From: Pezizomycotina sp. ARF18
Taxonomy: Eukaryota; Ascomycota
Assembly (NCBI GenBank): GCA_002224055.1
Contig: AZLU01000023.1
Location: 1-64,000, forward strand
Direction of reading: 5' to 3'
Length of the DNA stretch: 64,000 nucleotides
Shown: in pieces, positions 1 through 12,600 of the stretch
Layout: each line of letters begins with the position of its first letter
Position numbering within the stretch: position 1 is the first letter of the stretch
Notes under the pieces: model-generated
Seen by the model: the letters and a program-made list of their open reading frames with translations, nothing else
What the model was told of the DNA's origin: nothing
The model's database searches: none
Translations under genes and position numbers: made by a program

Positions 1-1785
1 CCCGAACACTAGATATAGCTCCCGCGCTAGTTACTCCGTATAGCCCTTTCATAACTTTATATTTTCTACTCTAGTAACGCGTATATTATAGTATTAATAT
101 CCGCTAGTAGCTTACTATTATCTAATACTTTAGCCTTATTAATATACGTTACGGTTACCGGGCTCTATCGCCTTTTAATTTTAGTTCTAGGTATATATTT
201 TAATATTTCTACCTTCTATATATCTACTTATTTAAAGGACGTAGCTATAGCCTTATAAATCTTATTAAATAGGAATATAATAGGCGTTAAAAGCCTAGAT
301 TTAGTTAATAATATCTTCTCTAGTATTATTAGATACTACATTAAGTAGTCTTATCATAGAGAGTAGCTAAATCCGTTAGATCTAAGCCTTAAACTAAAAG
401 AGGAATTTTTATAATCTATACTAATTCTTTAATATTTACTAGCTCTTATAGTTATTTATTAAATTAAATATTATTTTAGTACGTATATAGATTTAAATAA
501 TATAGTTTTAACGTACTTTTAGCGCCTAATATAATATTAGATATAAAATTAAAAATCGTAAGTCTTAGTTATTAGCTAAATAAAGTTTCTTTTTACTATT
601 AGGCTCTATATAACGTATAAAGTCCTTAACGAGCTATATATCTCCTCTAATAGACGCTAAAGATACTAATATCTAATAGCTATATTAAATAAATAGTATA
701 AGAAAATAAATAAAGAAAATAATCTTATTATCTAAATAAATTTTAATAAATTTTAATAAATTTAATTAATAAATAGCTACTATACTTATCTAATATAAGT
801 ATAGTATAAGCCTTCTTTCTTTAATCTTAAGAGCGTATAGTAAAAAAATATATAAAAGTTACTTAACGCCTAAATTATTGTTAATATATTACTATCGCTA
901 ATAGTCTACTATTACCCGGGCGTAATATATATCCTTAATATTAGTCTAATAGATAAGATTTACCTCTAAATATTATTATCGGCGCTAGTACGTTACTATC
1001 TATATTAATATATTTAATTATAATAATTAGCTCTTAATTATTATTATATATCTTAAATTTTAAGATTTATAAGCTTTTAGGACTATAATCTAACCGTTAG
1101 CGGTAAATTCCTATAGAAAGCCTTTTTATCGACGTTATATATATTATAATTTTTAAGTTTTATTTATATCGGGCGTTTAAAACTTTCTAAAAATAATCGA
1201 CTATTACGGCTAGATACTCTTTATAGTTACGCTTATTATCTAGTATATAGAAATATATCGCGTAAAGCTTAGGATATTATCTTAAAAGCGCTTCGGCTAG
1301 TTTTACCGATCTAGATGCCGCTAGCTAGCTCTCTAGCTATATAATATAAATATTATAGTATATAGAAAAGCCCTAGCTATATAATTTAGTATACTAGACT
1401 TTAATAGTACTCTCGTAGCGTTAGTAAAAAGCCTATAGCTAGGGCTACTTCTATATAAAGATTTTATATGGGCGTTCTTTATTTTAGTACTTTAAAGTTA
1501 AAAGGGAGACCCTATAAAATAATACCGTTTTATAAGAGATAGTCTATTTCTAGCGCGATAGCTATTAAGGGTTTTATTAGGCGTACTTCCTTTACCTAGG
1601 CGTTTAGGCTTAAATACGGTAGTTAACTGGCTATAGTAATATCTAAGCGCGTTAGTATTATTTAATATATTAATAAATAGAGTTTATTAATTATAATCTA
1701 TATAATCGATAAGCTTTTTATTAGGATATATATATATAGGGGGCCTAGAGCTACGATAGTACCCGGGAATAGCTATTTTTTTTTT
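1..1785. repeat. RIP-degraded repeat block, left edge
   Basis: This stretch is extremely A+T-rich and dominated by TA steps, with almost no CA or TG dinucleotides and no open frame of useful length. That is the product expected when RIP converts C to T in CpA contexts of duplicated DNA. Composition changes sharply to normal at about 1780-1800. It is read as an old transposon copy damaged beyond family assignment; it continues off the left edge of the window. Confidence 0.8.
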
Positions 1786-1789
1786 TTTA

Positions 1790-2481
1790 TATGGTAGTAC
1801 CGTTGTCTTAGTAACTGGCTCGCTGGCCGGTACTGGCTTGCAGGATAGTGCCCCACGTTAGTTAAGCAGGCCTCTTCCCGGGCCTTCATGCCTACTATCA
1901 CACCCACCTCTTGAGCGAGATATCACTGTCGGCGAGAGAAAGCCAACTCTTAGCTCTAATTCCGGTTCCGCGGCCCATTTTGTGCCCCAAGCTACGAGCC
2001 AGACGGATCAATTACAAGGCAAACTGGCGACAATCGAGCGCAATACCAGAGGCCGCACGAAAAATTGAAGGCTATCCACTATTATACGTTATCCAGCAAA
2101 TACAGTATTTGTGGGTGTTATATGCCCTCTAAGGAGCTATTTCCTACTCCGAAAGGTTATCGGCCGTTTTCTTTAAGATTCACTAGAAGGGAAAAGGGTA
2201 GTAAAGAAACGAGTATTTGTTCAACTGCATGTACCGAGCGTAGAAGGCATTATCATCTTCACCAACACCAACATGAATCCTGTTTATTGCGGAGAATGAA
2301 CCTATAATTGCCCAAATGAAGTGCGATCGTATTATCCCGTGATCGATTCCCGCCACATGTCTTGAAAAAATATATTCAGTCGGATAGCCGGTTTCCGACC
2401 TTAAGAGCCATGCTTCGCAATCGCCCTTTCGGGTATATAGCTACCATCATCTTAATAACGAATGGACTCAACGCTTAATAC
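1790..2481. other. Intergenic, no gene found
   Basis: Normal base composition begins here after the RIP block. Only short frames without ATG support or recognisable protein pattern are present. No RNA gene was seen. Confidence 0.5.
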
Positions 2482-3712
2482 TTAATATCTCCTTTCCGCA
2501 TCCTCAAATTCTTTCAAGTCTTGACACATATTCCAGTTCCTCGCTAACCCTCTGTAGGCTTTGCTTTACCATCGAACTCGCTGTCTTGCTTTCCAATACT
2601 TTAATCTGCTTAATTCTATTCTCAAATCCGATGATTAAGATCCCGTACTTTTGTCGGATTTGATTTGAGAGGCTCCAATGCGACCTCTTCCTGCGGTACG
2701 GAAGTTTCTGGGGACGTCTCGGCGGAGCTATTGTGGCACTCTGGAGTTGCTCGCGGCGGACACTGGGTCTGACCGTAACCCCTTTCGTCACCCGCATTGG
2801 ACATCGAATAGCTACAGGGGAGTGTACCGGTCCTTGAGGAGACTAGATAAACAATATGCGGGTGGGTAAAACATGAGAACGGTGAGCTCAGTATTCGATT
2901 TCTTTCTTTTCTTTTCTTTTCTTTGTGGTTGCCCGACTCGCGGCCGTCGTGCGTTCGCTCGTACTAGCACGTTTTTCGAAATAATTCATGCATCGTTATA
3001 CTCTCGCAGATCTGGCTGGCGTCACCATCACGTCCTGATTTAGGTCCGAATAGGTGTTCGCATCCATCTTTACCTTTAAAACCTTCTTGGGCGTGGTGCC
3101 CTCAACAAAAAATGTTGCCCCCGCATGCCCTCCCGGACTAACGAAAGATATAACCTTGTCCTCCATCAATGGCGGAACGAGCTCCCACGGGTTCAACGCC
3201 TCACGCCAGGGCCTAATGGAAAATTTCAGGAATTCAGCCGGCGCGACAACTTTGAACTTTTCCCTTCTAGCATTTGTTGTCTTTAAGAAATAGTATTCCG
3301 TCAGATATTTCGTGGCTTCGGTTGGGTCTCGCTGTGCATGTCCGGTCAGAATCGGTAGTTGCTGTATAAACGGCAGAACGAAAATGTTGCAAACTAACAA
3401 GTGATCTTCTTCGGCCAATTGCTTACCGAGAGGACCATTTGCCTGAGTCGATCGATTCATCCGTCGCCTTCTGCTGAAGCTTGCGAACTTTCTCCCATCC
3501 GTCTATCGGGACATGATGCTCTCTCTGAGTACTTGCCACGATTCGTATCTGGTGAAGATTCCTTGTTGATCGGGACCCGAATGTTCTTTTGAATCCAAAC
3601 TTCGGCTTAGAATAGAGACATCGCTATTCAGAATCCGTCCTCGTTTTTGCCGGTGTTTTACCGCGTGTCTGCTTCTTCGGAATTTGTGTGAGAGGTCCTG
3701 CTCCCTCGACAC
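2482..3712 (-). pseudogene. Damaged copy A of the local Zn-cluster/coiled-coil family
   Basis: Read on the minus strand, this region carries the same domains in the same order as the complete gene at 22378-24583. At about 3440-3530 is a piece with HHVPIDGWEKVRKL, matching HHGKGHWKKLRRL of the complete copy. At 2996-3350 comes the middle domain, with VVAPAEFLKF, an R-P-WR segment and DKVISFVSPG matching IIAPDEFLELF, RDPWRW and DGIISFVRPG. At 2482-2800 is a Glu/Lys-rich coiled coil. A GTAAGC donor near 3419 matches the intron position of the complete gene. The coiled coil is spread over more than one frame and no Zn-cluster exon was found, so this copy is probably non-functional. Function of the family is unknown. 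Confidence 0.6.
2901..2924. repeat. (TTTTC)n microsatellite
   Basis: About four to five tandem TTTTC units lie between the coiled-coil and middle-domain exons of damaged copy A. Confidence 0.85.
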
Positions 3713-4285
3713 ACCAATGTTCGAAGCCGGCCTTCGCCCGTAATGCTTATATTCATGGCGGTCGAATCTCGGATGTGTAGAGTTCGCACAGAACCCGTAT
3801 TATGGCTATCGATGAATGGATAAAATAGAGAGTTACCAGTCACTTGAAGATTGTATATCCCGTGTAAATCTTGTTAATAGTTCGCGCCCCAGATAGTGAG
3901 TAGCTCTTGGTGGTTGGAGTACTAATCCTTTTAATACCTGTATAGTTTGCTTGGTTAGGTCTAAGAGCTGTTTGCAGTAAGCGTATTTGTCCGTGTAAAC
4001 AAAGACGTATGTCCCATCAGTTAAAGTTGTGAATTATGAACGGCTTTTACCTGACCAAAGAGGTGTATGGAATAATCAAGATTAATCGGTAAATGGGAAC
4101 ATGTTGGCCAATATCCGTGAACAAAGAATGCTCCTTGCGCGCCATTAGCACATTCTGGCCTCTTCCTGATGCTTTGCTAAGACCTTCGCTCTAGAGTACC
4201 CGCGTAGTAGATAATTATCAAATAGTTCCAGCGCTGCCTATACGTGTTGTGATTCACGTCGACAACCATTAAAGCCTACGCAAAG
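3713..4285. other. Intergenic, no gene found
   Basis: No convincing coding signal. The minus-strand frame at 3658-3843 may be a remnant of the 5' part of damaged copy A, but the Zn-cluster motif was not found in it. Confidence 0.4.
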
Positions 4286-4289
4286 CTTC

Positions 4290-4866
4290 AATAATAGTAT
4301 TCGTCGTAAATAAGAGATCTCTATCTGGATTAACATCTAGGTTTGCGAACAATACAATCGGAAAATTACCGGGAGCCCCATTTTACCTTGGCGGCCATGC
4401 TCGTGGAGGAATTTCGGTTGCTATCAATGGGACGACTTATGAGAGCGCGAACCACGCTCTCGATTACCTGGGTGCTCTTGAGGATGAACACTAACAACTT
4501 CAAGCGATCGAAGAGATCAAGGCGGCCATTTGAAGAGGCGAAGAGGTCGCCGTCGATCACGTGATGCACATCTGGGAAATAGCTTCCGGACCCGATATCG
4601 ACCTTTGTATCCTGGCCAACACACCTTCGCTGCCGATGAGAGGTGTATTCGAATTCGGAAGGTCGCTGAAAAAGCAAGAAAGGATATTGGGATGGGATGG
4701 GATGATTCAACCGTTCAGGCTTTCGTATCTCGCGGAATCCTTGAAGAACAGCACGAATTTCGGCAACATCTAACACCTGAAGAGGCAAAGCGTCTAGTAA
4801 ATAGTGGTGTCGCTTTGCAGCTCCCCATGCCCGATTTTCAAGAGAAAAAGCTAGTGCTCGCGACAA
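4290..4866 (+). pseudogene. Coding fossil of an unrecognised protein
   Basis: The plus strand reads like protein in stretches that move between frames. One frame around 4345-4475 gives FANNTIGKLPGAPFYLGGH followed by a segment ending LDYLGALEDEH; later pieces give a Glu/Lys/Ala-rich helix, then VAVDHVMHIWEIASGPDIDL, and near the end HLTPEEAKRLVNSGVALQL. In-frame stops occur where CAA or CGA codons would be expected, which is consistent with C-to-T change. I do not recognise the family. The 166-residue minus-strand frame here looks like a shadow. Confidence 0.4.
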
Positions 4867-4980
4867 TACTCTGCTGCTGCTGCTGTTACTGTATTACCGG
4901 GGAAGGGGACCCCAGCCCCCCTCCGCCCTTGGGCGTAGGTTAGTATGGAGGCAGTTACTCATGCTAGTGCTCACGACTCG

Positions 4981-5019
4981 TATTTATTTATTTATTTATT
5001 ATTATTTATTTATTTATTT

Positions 5020-5098
<79 letters not shown>

Positions 5099-5131
5099 TT
5101 TTGTTTTGTTATTTTGTTATTTTGTTATTAT
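4981..5131. repeat. (TTTA)n microsatellite with TTTTG tail
   Basis: A run of about 120 bases of TTTA/TTTAT units is followed by several TTTTG/TTATTTTG units. Frames crossing it encode artefactual Leu/Ile/Tyr/Phe repeats and are not genes. Confidence 0.95.
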
Positions 5132-5298
5132 TTAATAGCTTCTCGTGCCTGCCTAAGGTGTTGCGTGCATACTACTTAATCATTGCTTAAAACGGCCCTA
5201 ACAACACGTCGAAAAAATAATTCAGAAAACGAGGTGGAAATTCACTCTTTTCCTCTTACGTTCGTGCCTCATTTCAGGGGAAAATCGGGCATCAAATA

Positions 5299-6346
5299 GT
5301 GGCGGAAAATTCAAAGGAAACGTGGAAACTTGAGCCAAATTACGTTGATTGCTCTACTCGAATTAAATCGAGGCGTGCAGCGGGGTCGCTTTTCGATATT
5401 GGCGCCAGTCGTTATGTTTCTTTGGGCGCGGCGCTAGCTCCTCTGAATTCGCTAGACCTAGCTAAACTCGACGCTATCATCGACGAGGAGGGCTTCCTGG
5501 TAAAGCACGATGTCTCTAAACATTCATGGCGTCTTCCACTACATTCACTGAACGCACGGTTAGGTTTGATTTTTCTGCTGTTGCTCTAAGAGCTAACACG
5601 TCTTCAGAAGGCAAATCCAAACTGGATGACGGTGCTTTTGGACTCAATGCACAACAAAGTGATGTGGGGACCCTAAATGAAGATCAACGACAAATAGGAC
5701 ATCATGTCCCGGCCGACATTCGGAGCCAGGGCAATCCCGATCCGCAACAACTCCGTAGCGAAATGCCTTCCGTGCACTCGAGAAAGCGAGAGTGGCATCA
5801 ATCAAGTGTTGAAAGGGAAAGCGGCGCAGATAATGAAACCGCTAGATTTAGCAGCAAGCGGCGGAGAGGCCTTGCTGATATTACAACTCCCAGGTAAGCT
5901 CGAAACCATACCGTTATAAAGATGGGATTAATGCTCACTTATATAAGGAAAATGGGTCCCCTCTTCTATTTGAAAGCCACCAAATACTCGAGACTTCTTC
6001 CATCGTCGAACTCAGGGAGCCTATGACGAAAACATGCTTCAATAGATCAGGTGGTATATCATCAATGAAAGATAATTCATTGGCATTTGAAAATATCCAC
6101 GAAGTTCTAAAGAGAAGTCAGCAGGATATCAGAGAGCTTGAGGAAGCATTAGCTGAGGCTCAAAGTAGCCTTGTGAGGGAGGTTATGAAAGATGGTCTCG
6201 CGCGCTTAGGACAACAAGACCAACAGCTGACCGACCTTGAAGCTGCAAAAGTAGAAATTGAGAACGCGGTCGGTTTAAGCTCTGCCACCACAAATCTCAT
6301 CCTGAGCGGCCTTCTCAGCAAAGTATCTGAGGTAGTAAGGCTGTAA
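5299..6346 (+). pseudogene. Damaged or diverged copy B of the local Zn-cluster/coiled-coil family
   Basis: Three pieces match the complete family member at 22378-24583 in order. The first (5299-5560) has LDLAKLDAIIDEEGFLVK, like the complete copy's TELKEVGGEIDSYGFLVK. The second (5526-5890) is a polar linker with QQLRSE followed, in a neighbouring frame, by KCLPCTR, like RSELRCLPCRYR. The third (5946-6346) is a coiled coil with REL-EEALAEAQSSLV and a tail VGLSSATTNLILSGLL. The conserved middle domain is missing between the second and third pieces. The first frame has no ATG and may follow an upstream splice acceptor. A GTAAGC donor at 5894 and a TAAG acceptor near 5945 suggest an intron, but the phases do not fit, so frame damage is likely. 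Confidence 0.55.
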
Positions 6347-7007
6347 TCGAGCAAGCTTTCAGAAGGGAAAAAGGAAGTAGTAAGGTAGAAATTGGACTGA
6401 AATGGTTTAAGTTTATATGCTGGATTTGATGTTGAACTAGGTTACTAGTAGTAGTACCTTTGAAAGGGGTGGTACTACTATACTATCGTATTCTGCAAGA
6501 TTTATATATTAATAACCGGAATTTGCCTCTGCGTATTGCGCAAACGACTTATATAGAAGACATGTTCAGCTTTCAAGTTGAATAGAGAGGACAAATTATA
6601 AGATCACCTCACAAGGGGATAATGTGGCTCCACGTTGGATGCAAAATTCAGCTTGAATCAACCTTCCAGAGTTCAAGAGCAACTAGCGCTCAGGCAACCA
6701 TGGCTTACTACATTAGTTACAATGCATCGAAAAAACTATGGAAAAAGCCGAAAAACAATAGAGTGACCAAGCCTGTGGTCGAGTAAATGTGTTTCGCATA
6801 GACTGATTGCCTCAATTCAAAGAAACGAAAGATACTCGGGTGCAATAGCAGAGACAGGGATAGAGAGAGAGATGAGTGCGCATATTTTCCTTTCAAATAC
6901 CCTTAGAATGGGATAGTAAATATCAAACATCATAGCCGTATAGGATGACCGAATTCAGTGGACCAGCGTTCCTGTATCTTCAAGTTCTCTTCCAGGGTGA
7001 CAAACGC
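6347..7007. other. Intergenic with a hairpin
   Basis: No gene seen. An inverted repeat at about 6446-6480 (TAGTAGTACC, a 12-base loop, GGTACTACTA) lies 100 bases downstream of copy B. Confidence 0.5.
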
Positions 7008-9654
7008 TCAATACGAGTCTGAAGCAAGTTCTCCAAGACTTCGCGGATTCCTGCTTTTCAGGAGAGCCCGACGAAATTTGAAGCTCGCGTGGCACGTCCC
7101 ACTGGAGCACACGGTCGAGCAGCACTCGCTATTTGCAGCACAAGCAGATCCAGTCGCCTTACAGCTGCACTTGCCTGTGCTGGTAGTGCAAGTAGATCCC
7201 GGGCAGCAGTCGCTATCAACAGCGCAAGTGTTTCCGGGCGTGCTGCAGCATTTGCTTGTCGCGGTGTTACACGTCGTCGTCCTGCAGCAATCGCTCGCAA
7301 CGCTACAGACTCCGTTGCGTGGTACGCAGCACTGGTTGTTGCTGGGCGCGCAGAGGCGGCCCGAGCAGCAGTCGTTGCTCGAAGCGCACGTAGTGCCCGA
7401 GGTAGAGGAGCAGGAAGGATTCACTGTGCACGTGTGAGACGTGGTCGAGCAGATCTGGCCTGTATCCTGGCAGCAGTCGTCGTTTATAGTGCACGCGGCG
7501 CCTAGGGCGCGGCAGCCGTACTTCCAATGGGTTGTACTGCCGCCGCCGGTGGCCGCCTGTCCGTTTCAGGGTGCCGCCTGCTTAGGCCTGAACCCCGACC
7601 CTTCCTGCAGTAGGGTCAAAGCACATATCGTAGACATCAAAGAACCTATTTCCGAAGGAGGTTCGTTAGATCAAACGGGAGGCATTGGGGACGTTGTGCG
7701 GAGTACTTGCCTCCTACCAGTGTTAGCAAACCCTCCGTAGGTTGCCCACTTGCCGTACATCAAGTTCGCCGAGGACGCCTGGACTCCTGTGACCGGTAGC
7801 GGTGTCCTAAAGCCGTGGACGATACCACCGCCGGGCGAAAGCGGTGACGTACCAGCAGTGCTTGTGTCCACGAACACGTCGAACCCTAGCGATCGCTCCG
7901 GATAATCCTTCAGTAGGTTTCCGAACAATGGCTGGGAGTTCTCCACGATGCTCACGTCGCCCAGCCAGATCTTAACATGCGCGCCGTTCAACAAGTTCCC
8001 TCCCGTAGCAGCATGGGCCGTATCGAAGAAATTCGCAGGAAAAGTCCATTGCTGTCTTGTCCGATAGTCAGAGTGAGCGTCTGCTGACCGGTATCTGGAA
8101 GGATCTGGCCGTACATGCAGTTACCACCGGCCATCGAGATGACGGCGCCCGTGTCCTTATCGTAAAACTGGACGCAACCCAAAGGTCGCGTCCAGTCCTT
8201 AACGGGGTCGTTGGTGTTGGTAAACACATTGTGGGGAAGCGAGTAGTACACGCAATCGTCGTTATTACCCGGCCCGAACTGATTGCCAGCCCGCCCGATC
8301 GTGTATCCCATATTGATATTGCAGTTGGGACTACATACCCCGGTACTGCTGTCTATGGTGTAGACAGTGCCCCCTTGGGCGGTGAGGCTCACAATAGATC
8401 TCGACAGCTGGCCCCCCGTAGGAATTTGCTTGCCGAAATTGAAGTTCCCCCAGCCTATGCCAAAGTAAGTTGTAAACCCGCTAGTGGGGTCATCCCATGT
8501 TGAGACGTCTCTATTAACACCACCCGCGATTGTGCAGGACGTTTGACCAGCATCTTTTATTATAACGCGAATCGGTTGTTGGATATGATTCGGCCACGGT
8601 GTTGCCTGTGCATCAAACCCAGCACAGTTCGTCGCCCACATGGTTGCAATCTGGAAGAAATATGTTAAAATAGATCAATACTTAATATCATCTTTTTTCT
8701 TTCTTATGTAGACTTACTAAGACGGTCAGAGTTGCGACGATTGACTGAGCCGAAGCGGCTGTGTCTGTAGGAACACCATTACCATACACCATGTATATGC
8801 CTTATTGTACATAAATAGGGAGCTTTCCTCCCATCATGTCTATCAATCAACTCAAGGATCGATCCCTCTTCACGGTGTTCCAACAGTGCCTTTGCCTAAT
8901 ACTGTGAGTTCAACCTTGGCCCATCTCCCGAAACTGCGCGCGAAAGTTGACATCACATAACGCATTACCTAACACCTCTTGCATAAAACTCCCCACCTCT
9001 GACAGCAATGTATAACTATTTCAAAAACTTACACTACAGTACCTGAATCCTGCGTTGGCCACCACTGATAGCCGTTGTAGTGATTGGGGTCTATTGCGTT
9101 AAGGTTCGCCAAGCCGCCGATTTTGTCAACCCCGAAGACAATGGCGGACGAGCCAGTGTCGACTTGAGCGTTGTAAATCGTGGTATCAGGGTCAGGCATA
9201 CCCGCCGGGTTGACCTTAGCACCAGTCACGGGCTTGGGGTAGACGCTCTGGGCGATGTTGACCTTGTACTGGAGATAAGGGTACACGTTGACGTTGTCGG
9301 TGAAGGACTCCGTGCCTATTTGGGCGCCGGCCCTCTCCGGTATCCTCCATTGAGGAAGGCATTCCTGTTCGGGTAAGTGCCTGATCGCCCGACGGTGCTT
9401 ACTGTGCTAGCAGAAGTCACCGGGTCGTTGAGCACCGGTGGATTAACCGAAGCCCGTGCAACTAGCCGCGCCAGGCTCTCTCCAAGCTCCTGTGGAGAGG
9501 GTGCTGGGGTCTGCTGGGGTTGTGGAGACTGCGCCGGCGTCTGTAAGTGTTGTGGAATTGCGCCAGTGACGCCAGGAGAATTCACGGCGATTCCATCGGC
9601 AATAGCACAGAAGACCGTTGAAGCGGCGAGGAAGCGGAAGAGATTGACCAACAT
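7008..9654 (-). CDS. Secreted aspartic-peptidase-like protein with Cys-rich C-terminal repeats (frame-broken)
   Basis: The start at 9654 gives a signal peptide (MLVNLFRFLAASTVFCA) and a Pro/Gln-rich linker. Next comes NVYPYLQYKV and the catalytic-type motif QVDTGSSAIVFG at about 9150, the hallmark of aspartic peptidases. An exon with a GTAAGT donor (about 8718-8804) and one starting at 8650 follow, separated by a clean 67-nt intron (8651-8717). A segment near 7860, FDVFVDTSTAGT, lies where a second Asp motif might be, but reads DTS rather than DTG/DSG. A GTAGGA donor and a CTAAC...ATAG acceptor bracket an intron near 7640-7725. The tail (7008-7530) carries about five knottin-like units with C-x4-CC-x4-C spacing. 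Frame changes near 9330, 8055 and 7585 mean decay or assembly indels. Confidence 0.6.
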
Positions 9655-12600
9655 ACTTTGAGAGAGAAAGAGGGGCGAGCCGTTAAGGAATGAGAGGATG
9701 TATGCTGGGATGATGAAGAATGAGTTCTTCTCTCTTGCTTGGATGGCGAGACCGGTCCATTTTATAAGCCTTATCGTAACAGTAAACCTGAATACATTGC
9801 CCCTCTTAGAGCAAGACACTGATCTTGATCTACTTGCTAGGAAAGCCCCATGTATTGACACTAGCAACTTTCCTCCTCATCTTTCTGAGGTTACTGCCAT
9901 TATGCACTTAGGTATATGGCGAGCGTTTGTGGTTCAGAGCTCTATAGAGCTCCGTGTCGGAATAGCTATGGAGCTTCGCTTTGTGGCAAAACCTACACAT
10001 CGTGAACTTAGGTCCTGTTGGGCCACCGCAATTTAACTTTATTCTTGACTGGGGGAGTGCAGAAGAGTACAAGTATCACATTGTGCGTGTCGGATGCGTT
10101 TGCTATTGGTTGAGTTCAGCATCTTACCATACTAAGCATCCTTCGCAGATTCGTTCCACCGGTAAGAGAGGTCATTGGTACATGATAGAATACAATCCTG
10201 CTTTCTTGATCGCTGATTTTTTCACTACAAGACCGCCAAGTTTCGGTGTATCTATACGACCAACTCAAGTGCACCTACAAACAGTGGGGATTATCATAAA
10301 AAAAGAGACAGGAAGTACCAAAGAGGCTTGCAGAATCCTTCATTAGAACGCCAGGCAGGGATAGTGACACCCTATATGATCTTCTCAGGAGCAACAACTA
10401 CATAATATAGTTAGAAATGGAGGGATCTTCCAAAGATCGGACGAAAAAATTCCACAGTGGGGTTCCCCCTGAGAATAGTACAGTACATATACTAAAATAG
10501 GCAGCCAAGAATGACAATCAGTCCTACATGTAAGCCGCTAACCGGGCGGGAGATCTGCAGACGTAGCAGCACACGGTGTCTTCTGCAGAGAGTCTCTTGC
10601 AGAGTTTGACCATCGCAAGCTTTGTAAAGACTCGTGCTCGATGGACGCTAGAGAGTACCCACATGCGAGGTGAGGGGCCAACATGAAAGCTCGGATGAAA
10701 TGCTAGCAAAGTAGCCAGTAATATTTCAGATAGATGAGGGGCCTTTTAAAAAGCTTACGTCGGGACGTCGATAAGGGGCAGCCACTGGGGAAACCATCAT
10801 GAAATCTACGATAAACCTTCCCGAAGGAGGCTAGGGAGCTAAGGAGATATTCTCGTCAAGCAAGTGCCACTGTGGTTCTACACACTTCTCTCCTCAGCAT
10901 AGCGCATCTTGGCGCGTTGAGCTCGAACCTATCGCGGAAAACTCAGAGTGGAGAAAGGTATCACGAGCAGCGTGTCCATCCCGGCAGGCGTGCCAATCAC
11001 CATATATATGTATGTTTCAACATCCACGGTTAGAGAGCCCCTCATATATTACCAGAAATTACCATTCAATCTTGTACAGAATGCGCCCTAATTCTTCCCC
11101 AGTTATGCGTACGCCCTATCCTATTTCCGTACCATGACGGTATTTCCTTCTGCTCTTGGGACTTCGATCTCTGTAAATAAGCACGGCACGACCTCATGAA
11201 TCGATCCAGCCTCTATCGGGTGTTATAATAATAGCAAAACTGGTGCACGGTGCTTCATTTTAAAAAGCGCAGCCAGGTTCTGCACTGCTGGCTACCATGC
11301 CGTCGGCCGTCGACACTATGGTCCGGAGCTCCTTGAGCTAACAAGGGGGTTGGTTTCTGTTCTGGCTAACGATACGCTCATATTGTGAATTGATGAAGTA
11401 AAGTTTGAGAACCGAGCACGCGATGATAAAGCCTCCGGCTAGCGGCTCTATTTGCGTTGTGAAGAAAAGAGTGTTCCGCAGACAATAGTGCATTGGCGGC
11501 TGTTCAAAAAGGTGCCCTGCGCCTTAGTAAAATCATGGCTCCACAAAAGTTTATTTCCATCGCTAAGCGAGGCCCAGTTTCCCAGTAGCTTGTACTCAAT
11601 GCCCAGATAACGTTGGGGTGAAAACCCCGTTATTGCAGTCAGAAGTGCATAGCTATCGAGTCAGGTTGATTGTTTTGCCAAAAGGGAAAATATGTAACGA
11701 GGGGGCGGATGCATCTGGAATGTTTCGAGGCTAAAAGGATGTCTTTTCTTAAATCTGCTCGTGCTAATCTTTCTCTGCAATTTATTATAGCATGTATCGT
11801 ATTTCACGCAGAAGCATATAAGCAACACCGCGTATGAAATGGAGTCATTTGATTTCTTTCCTGGGCGGGCTTCTCGTACGCAGAACGCGCCGCAAAAATG
11901 CTATCTGGAAACTCTAGGATTACCGTACTCTGCTAGATAAAAAGGCATTCGTCTATTTCGATTAAATAGAATGTCTTTATTATTATCATCATTATTATTT
12001 TGAAATTCCCGTTCTCTTCGTGCAAGTACTGCAAGGAAAATCGTTGGCACGATACCAAGGCGCCGAGTATCAAAACCTTGTGACGAAGTTCTTTTGTTTC
12101 TGATAAGGAAAAAAAAAAGCAAGTAACTGTTGAACTTTTTCAAAAGTTTTGCCTTCAACGATTATAAGTCACGGCTGCCACGAGATATATAACAACGGTT
12201 AAATCGAGACTTTATATACGCCGTTTATTTAAGTATAGTAATTACTCGACAGGAATATTTTCGTGGCTTATAAGGCAGGAAACATGGTGCTATCTGTGCC
12301 CTCTCCCGAAAAACCCTTATTTCCCCTAAGCCAAGAAGAGTATAGTAAGTCCGGAAAATACTGAGATTGCCAAAAAACACTAAAAACCTCAGTAAAACAG
12401 AACATTCCGCTTAATAAGCATCAACGCTACAAGAAACAAACTTTCAATCTTTTTTCAAGTTTTTTTCTAACCCTTAATTATATCTTTTTCGTTTCGCCGA
12501 CGCAGTGCGCGCACATATAACAATAGTCATAAATATACTAAGTAACCTATTTTATTATTTATTTATATATAATGTATAATAGCTAGTATATACGTATAAG

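Noticed and set aside
4366-4866. 166-residue minus-strand frame
   Set aside because: The plus strand has better protein-like segments; the minus product shows no domain or leader.
4945-5190. Leu/Ile/Tyr/Phe-repeat frames
   Set aside because: Products of the TTTA microsatellite.
7058-7505. Plus-strand frames over the Cys-rich region
   Set aside because: Ala/Arg-rich shadows of the Cys-repeat reading on the minus strand.
9936-9951. 16-bp palindrome as an operator or origin
   Set aside because: Isolated, short and without any nearby gene or repeats.
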